Shown one piece after another: positions 60,026-64,000 of a DNA stretch of 64,000 bases. Position 1 is the first letter of the stretch; the number at the start of each line of letters is the position of its first letter. The notes under the pieces were generated by a model. It was not told where the DNA came from. It saw nothing but the letters and a program-made list of their open reading frames with translations, and did no database searches. The translations under genes were made by a program, and so were the position numbers. This DNA comes from 66-474 sp035281745. GTDB taxonomy: Bacteria; Pseudomonadota; Gammaproteobacteria; Xanthomonadales; Rhodanobacteraceae. Location: positions 76,007 through 140,006 of the forward strand of contig DATEDI010000004.1 of NCBI GenBank assembly GCA_035281745.1. Reading direction: 5' to 3'.

Positions 60026-62719
60026 TCAATTCGGGTTCGCATTCGCCGCGGGCGTGGCCGGCACATGCTGCACCGGAACGTTCCATCCGCTCACTTCGAC
60101 GACCGGCGCGGTGATGCCCTTCGCCGCGTAGCGCGCGGTGACGGTCACCGACTCGCCCGGCCACAGGGTGACGTCGTTGTCGCTCCACAGGATCGGCAGC
60201 GCAGCATCGCCGCCCGCGGACTGCCGAATCGACAGGTGCTGGAATAACGCCATCACCTTTGACGAGTTCGGGATCGAAAGCGTGACCGTGGTGACATTGT
60301 CGTCACCGTCGCGCCGGGTGGTGGCATGCACGTTGCTGGTGGCAGCGGGCAAAGATTGCAACGCGGTCAGGTCGGCGTATTGCGTGAGCGGCGTCATGTA
60401 CCAGTTGGAGTTTTTCCAGTCGAGCACATCCTTCTGCGTCGAAAGCCAGTAGACGTTGCGGCTGACGGGTTGGCCATCGTTGGACGTCAGGCTTAGTTCG
60501 ACGAAATACGTGGGCGACAATCCGGAAATCGCCGGAAGCTTCGTCACGGTCAGCGTGTGGTTGCCCGCAAGATCGAGGCCGGCGAATGACTTGTCGTAAC
60601 GCACGCTGCCATCCAGGTTGCGTACCCGCGCCCTCGCCCGCAGACCGTGGGCATCGGTGAGCGTGTGGTTGACCAGCACGATCGCGCGGTCGTCATACGC
60701 ATACTGGATGTGCACCGGCTCGTTGGCCTTCTTGGCGCCGAAGTACGCGCCCGCCGGATTCATGTACCAGTCGTACAGGTGCCAGTGCAGCGATGGCCAC
60801 GCGTTGTTGAGCATCCAGTAGATCACGCCTGTCGACGGATTTGGCGAATCCATGCGAGCGTTGAACGCCTCGAACTGCGCACGGACGTTGTCGTAGTTGT
60901 CGAGCTGGGCCTTCTGCACGTAATCGGCAAGACTTTTCGGTGGCCCGTAGCGCTTCGCGAGCGCGTTGTCGAACGGCTCCAGCTTCGCGAACGGCGACCA
61001 CGATGCCGTCGCGTGGTATTGCCGGACCTTGGGGTATTTCCAGAGCGCCTCCTGCGACAGCGGCGACAGCATCCGTTGCACGTCTTCCAGGCGCGGGATG
61101 TCGGCGCCGGCGCTCACCTCGGAATCGAACCCGAACGCGCCACCCAGCTTGTCGGCGTACCAGTACGACGGCGGTATCCATGCATAGGGCCCGGCCATCT
61201 TCATGCCCGAAGGGCCGGCCACCGTGCTGGTCTGGTCGACGGCGGCGGAGACGATGGGCGTGTTCCAGTTCGCCGCGTGCAACGTATCGACGTACATCTT
61301 CGCGATCGCGGGCGGCGGCGCGTTGTCGCTGCCGATCAGGAAACCGATCACCGATGGATGGTTCCGCAGCAACCGCGCTTCGCTCGCCATCGAGGCCTGC
61401 GCGATCTGCATGTCCGCATCGTCCCAGGGTTCGCCGCCCGTCTTCGCCGCGGATTCCCATTTGTCGCAGCACTCCCAGCCCGGCAGGACCATGATGCCGT
61501 CGCGATCGGCGAGGTCGTAGAAGTGCTGGTCTTCGAGCTTGCCTTCGCTGCGGATCGCGTTGAGCCCCATGTTGCGGACGTAGCGGAATTCGGCCTCCAT
61601 GCGCCCCGGAATCTCGCGCAGGAACATGTCCGGCGCCCAGCCGCCGCCGCGGATCAGCACCGGCTTGCCATTGATGAAGAACTGGGTGTAACCCTGCTTG
61701 GTGAGTTTCGAGGTCGCGCTGCGGATGCCGAACGCGGTCGCGGCACGATCGGATTCTGCGCCGTCCACCGAGGCGGTGAGCTTCAGGTGGTACAGCGGAT
61801 GGTCGCCCATCCCGATCGGCCACCAGACCTTCGGATGATCCAGTGCGAGCGCCGGATCGGTCTTCGGCGAAAACGAAACGGTTTGCGTCTGCCCTGCCGC
61901 GAGATGCACTTTCTGCTGCAGCGAAACGCCAGCCACCTCGCCGCTCACTACGACGTCGTGCGGAACGCTGTCGAGGTTGCTCGCATCCACCTTCACCGTC
62001 AGCGCCGCGTGCGAAAGATCCGGCAATGAAAGATCGGTCGTGACCGCCGGGGAACGCAGCTCGACCGGCCCGGTCTCGACGATGTCGACGCCGCGCCACG
62101 GCCCCATGTTGTTGTCGGGCGGCTGGGGGTTCCAGTCCACCCAACCCTGCGAAAAATCGAGCTGCGGATCGGCCGGATGCACGCGCATGGCCAGCGTGTT
62201 CGCGCCATCGTGCACCCAGCGCGTCACGTCGAATTCGTGCACCGGATACGCGCCGCGAAGATCCGGTTGCGCCGCGATCCGATGGCCATTGAGCCACAGG
62301 TCGGCACCGCCGATGATCCCGTTGGTGCGCACCAGTATGTGTCGTCCGCTGGCGCCCTTCTCCAGCGTGAACTGGGTGCGGTACCACCACGGCACCACGA
62401 AATGATGGCGGGCCACCGTGCGCAGTTCGTCGTCGTGGAACACATTCTTGTATTCGCCGTTTTCCATCAGCCCGGCCATCACGGTCGCGCGGCCACTCAC
62501 CGAGTGCCACCCCTTGGTCGAAAAGTTCGCCGACGATATTTCCGCGCCACCCTCCTGCGCCTTGGCGCTGGACTGGATTTGCCAGTGCGCGATCGGAGTG
62601 ACCTGACCAGGCTGCCCGGCGATCTGCCTGGGCGCGAAGGCAGTGGCCGCATACGCGGCAGGTGCGGCCGGCAGCACGAGCGCCGCCGCCAGCAGGGCTT
62701 TTTGCACGAACGTCAGCAT
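60026..62719 (-). CDS. GH2 exo-beta-D-glucosaminidase (CsxA-like)
   Basis: 897 aa. A signal peptide (MLTFVQKALLAAALVLPAAP, cut near AYA-A) is followed by a sugar-binding jelly roll, Ig-like domains and a TIM barrel, then C-terminal beta domains. IRSEGKLEDQHFYDLADRDG and GWECCDKWE are typical of the CsxA/exo-glucosaminidase branch. The acid is Asp465 in LIGSDNAPPP and the nucleophile Glu534 in FGFDSEVSAGAD, equivalent to CsxA Asp469 and Glu541. These enzymes release GlcN from chitosan-oligosaccharide non-reducing ends. It overlaps the permease gene by seven bases. Confidence 0.88.
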   Translation of the reverse strand: MLTFVQKALLAAALVLPAAPAAYAATAFAPRQIAGQPGQVTPIAHWQIQSSAKAQEGGAEISSANFSTKGWHSVSGRATVMAGLMENGEYKNVFHDDELRTVARHHFVVPWWYRTQFTLEKGASGRHILVRTNGIIGGADLWLNGHRIAAQPDLRGAYPVHEFDVTRWVHDGANTLAMRVHPADPQLDFSQGWVDWNPQPPDNNMGPWRGVDIVETGPVELRSPAVTTDLSLPDLSHAALTVKVDASNLDSVPHDVVVSGEVAGVSLQQKVHLAAGQTQTVSFSPKTDPALALDHPKVWWPIGMGDHPLYHLKLTASVDGAESDRAATAFGIRSATSKLTKQGYTQFFINGKPVLIRGGGWAPDMFLREIPGRMEAEFRYVRNMGLNAIRSEGKLEDQHFYDLADRDGIMVLPGWECCDKWESAAKTGGEPWDDADMQIAQASMASEARLLRNHPSVIGFLIGSDNAPPPAIAKMYVDTLHAANWNTPIVSAAVDQTSTVAGPSGMKMAGPYAWIPPSYWYADKLGGAFGFDSEVSAGADIPRLEDVQRMLSPLSQEALWKYPKVRQYHATASWSPFAKLEPFDNALAKRYGPPKSLADYVQKAQLDNYDNVRAQFEAFNARMDSPNPSTGVIYWMLNNAWPSLHWHLYDWYMNPAGAYFGAKKANEPVHIQYAYDDRAIVLVNHTLTDAHGLRARARVRNLDGSVRYDKSFAGLDLAGNHTLTVTKLPAISGLSPTYFVELSLTSNDGQPVSRNVYWLSTQKDVLDWKNSNWYMTPLTQYADLTALQSLPAATSNVHATTRRDGDDNVTTVTLSIPNSSKVMALFQHLSIRQSAGGDAALPILWSDNDVTLWPGESVTVTARYAAKGITAPVVEVSGWNVPVQHVPATPAANANPN

Positions 62720-64000
62720 GGTGGGTTCCCCAGATAGGCTTCACGAATTTCCACGGGTGCGAACGGCCACGCCTTGTTGACCTTGGCCCACACCATGAAC
62801 ACCACCAGTCCGGCGACGATCCACGCGCCGGACAGGATCAGTGACAACCGCGACGCCGACACGTACACGTAGATCCATCCGAGCATCGCGACGATGCAAG
62901 GCACCGGATACAACCATTGCCGGTACGGTCGGCGCAACCCCGGTTGGCGCTTGCGCAGCACCACCAGCGCCACGATCTGCGCCGCCGACTGCACGATGAT
63001 CGTGGCGGCCAGCAGCATGTTGATGACCTGCGTCAGGTCGAAGAACGTACCCGCCGCCATCACCACGCCCATCGTCAGCAACGCCACGTGCGGGAAGCCG
63101 TGTTTCGGGTGCAATCGTCCGAACGAGGACAGGAACACCTTGTCCTGCGCCGCCTGGTATGGCACGCGCGAGCCGCCCAGGAGACCCGCAAACACCGAAG
63201 CAAACGCGGTCACGATGATCAGGATCGTCATCACGGCGGCGGCGGTGTGACCCCAGCTGTGCTCGACTACCAGCGAGGCGATGGATTTCGAGGTCGCGAC
63301 CTCCTGCCACGGCACCACACCGAGCACGCTGATGTTGAGCGCGAGATAGACGAACATCATCGCGATCACCGAGATCAGGATGGAGCCGGGCATCGTACGG
63401 CCGGGATTGCGCAGCTCGTCGCCCATGTACGCGGTGGTGAAATAGCCGAGGTAGTCGTAGATGCCGATCACGAGGCCCGCGCCGAGTCCAAAGAAGAACT
63501 GGCTGCCGAAGGCATCGCTCGGAAACGTAAACGCGAGCGCCGGATGAAAATCGGCGAAGCCTGCCGCCGAGGTTCCGACCACCGCGATCAGCATGATGAT
63601 CCACAGCGCGACGGTGATCGCGCGGATGGATTCGATCCGGCGATACAGCAGGAGCACCACGAGGAAGCTCGCGAGCACACTGATGAGGTGCACGGCTGTC
63701 CAGCTCAGGTGCGGGAAAAAGAAGCCGAGGTACTCGACCATGCCGATGATGCCGGTCGACATGATCAACGGGATGGTCAGCAGCACCGTCCAGATGAAAA
63801 GGAACGGCATCAGCTTGCCGGTGCGGTACTGGAAGGCTTCGCGCAGATACACGTAGGTACCGCCGGAACCCGGCATCGCGGCGCCGAGTTCGGCCCACAC
63901 CATGCCGTCGGACGCCGCGAGGATCGCGCCCGCGATCCAGCCGACGATCGCCTGCGGCCCGCCCATCGTCGCCACCATGATCGGGATCGTGATGAACGGC
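62713..64000 (-). CDS. APC-family amino acid/amine permease, cut by window end
   Basis: Open to the last base; at least 428 codons are visible and the start is outside (the frame reads PFITIPIMVATMGGPQ at the edge). Motifs: ATMGGPQAIVGWIAGAILAA (helix 1-2), AELGAAMPGSGGTYVYLREA, the family's SGGxYxY consensus, and GIYDYLGYFTTAYMGDELRN. About eleven membrane helices. Linked to the GH2 gene by overlap and to LacI, so uptake of glucosamine or a related amine is possible, although APC members usually take amino acids. Its role here is inferred from neighbours. Confidence 0.85.
   Translation of the reverse strand, partial: PFITIPIMVATMGGPQAIVGWIAGAILAASDGMVWAELGAAMPGSGGTYVYLREAFQYRTGKLMPFLFIWTVLLTIPLIMSTGIIGMVEYLGFFFPHLSWTAVHLISVLASFLVVLLLYRRIESIRAITVALWIIMLIAVVGTSAAGFADFHPALAFTFPSDAFGSQFFFGLGAGLVIGIYDYLGYFTTAYMGDELRNPGRTMPGSILISVIAMMFVYLALNISVLGVVPWQEVATSKSIASLVVEHSWGHTAAAVMTILIIVTAFASVFAGLLGGSRVPYQAAQDKVFLSSFGRLHPKHGFPHVALLTMGVVMAAGTFFDLTQVINMLLAATIIVQSAAQIVALVVLRKRQPGLRRPYRQWLYPVPCIVAMLGWIYVYVSASRLSLILSGAWIVAGLVVFMVWAKVNKAWPFAPVEIREAYLGNPPC

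Noticed and set aside
60693..62744. 683-codon frame in another phase of the GH2 gene
   Set aside because: Arg/Gly-rich nonsense; the GH2 frame has the full catalytic motifs.
1..64000. CRISPR arrays, tRNA or rRNA genes, complete insertion sequences, prophage
   Set aside because: I saw no regularly spaced direct repeats, no tRNA-like cloverleaf with GTTCGAATC-type arm, and no transposase or integrase reading frame.

Overview
The window is about 65% GC and is packed with ordinary gammaproteobacterial genes. The order rpsB-tsf-pyrH-frr-uppS-cdsA-rseP-bamA-lpxD-fabZ-lpxA-lpxB-rnhB-dnaE-accA-tilS, with dapD-glnD-map divergent from rpsB, together with a Caulobacter-type TonB-dependent receptor, points to the Lysobacterales (Xanthomonadales), most likely a Rhodanobacteraceae-like genus. 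This assignment is inferred from gene order and protein flavour; no 16S or tRNA gene is present.

Layout. 1-11125: an O-antigen-ligase-like membrane protein cut by the window start, a TraB/GumN lipoprotein, parC, a small secreted protein, a split lipoate-protein ligase preceded by a strongly folded 268-nt element, a penicillin-acylase-family hydrolase, a NAGPA-like lipoprotein and a CPFC peroxiredoxin-like protein. 11360-23853 (minus): dapE, a GH18 protein and its TonB-dependent receptor (a probable chitin or chito-oligosaccharide locus), a ferritin-like/VIT1 iron or manganese transporter, an Spx/ArsC-like reductase, dapD, glnD and map. 24237-47021 (plus): the translation/envelope/replication supercluster. 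It lacks dxr and skp at their usual places and carries an LtaS-like alkaline-phosphatase-superfamily transferase translationally coupled to lpxB, plus a NYN-LOTUS protein between accA and tilS. 47104-55956: a His/Gly-rich secreted protein, type II NADH dehydrogenase, S9 peptidase, arylamine N-acetyltransferase, a large PAS-GGDEF-EAL protein and a second copy of the CPFC peroxiredoxin-like gene. 55957-57660: a less GC-rich accessory stretch holding an overlapping two-gene module, a FYVE/RING-like double zinc-finger protein and a two-helix membrane protein. 57660-64000 (minus): a sulfotransferase, a tandem intergenic repeat, and a permease - exo-beta-glucosaminidase - LacI operon that runs out of the window.

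Most noteworthy. (1) A 268-nt element (5559-5826) folds on paper into an almost fully paired three-way junction whose closing stem ends two bases before the start codon of the lipoate ligase operon. It is a candidate cis-regulatory RNA or a decayed palindromic mobile element. (2) The zinc-finger/membrane pair at 56440-57427 is of unknown function. (3) The conserved envelope cluster has been edited: dxr and skp are absent, palindromes sit in the gap where skp would be, an LtaS-like gene has been inserted, and a 26-bp perfect inverted repeat overlaps the dnaE stop codon and abuts the accA -10 box. (4) Two separate amino-sugar polymer loci (GH18 with TonB receptor, and exo-glucosaminidase with permease and LacI) suggest chitin/chitosan use.
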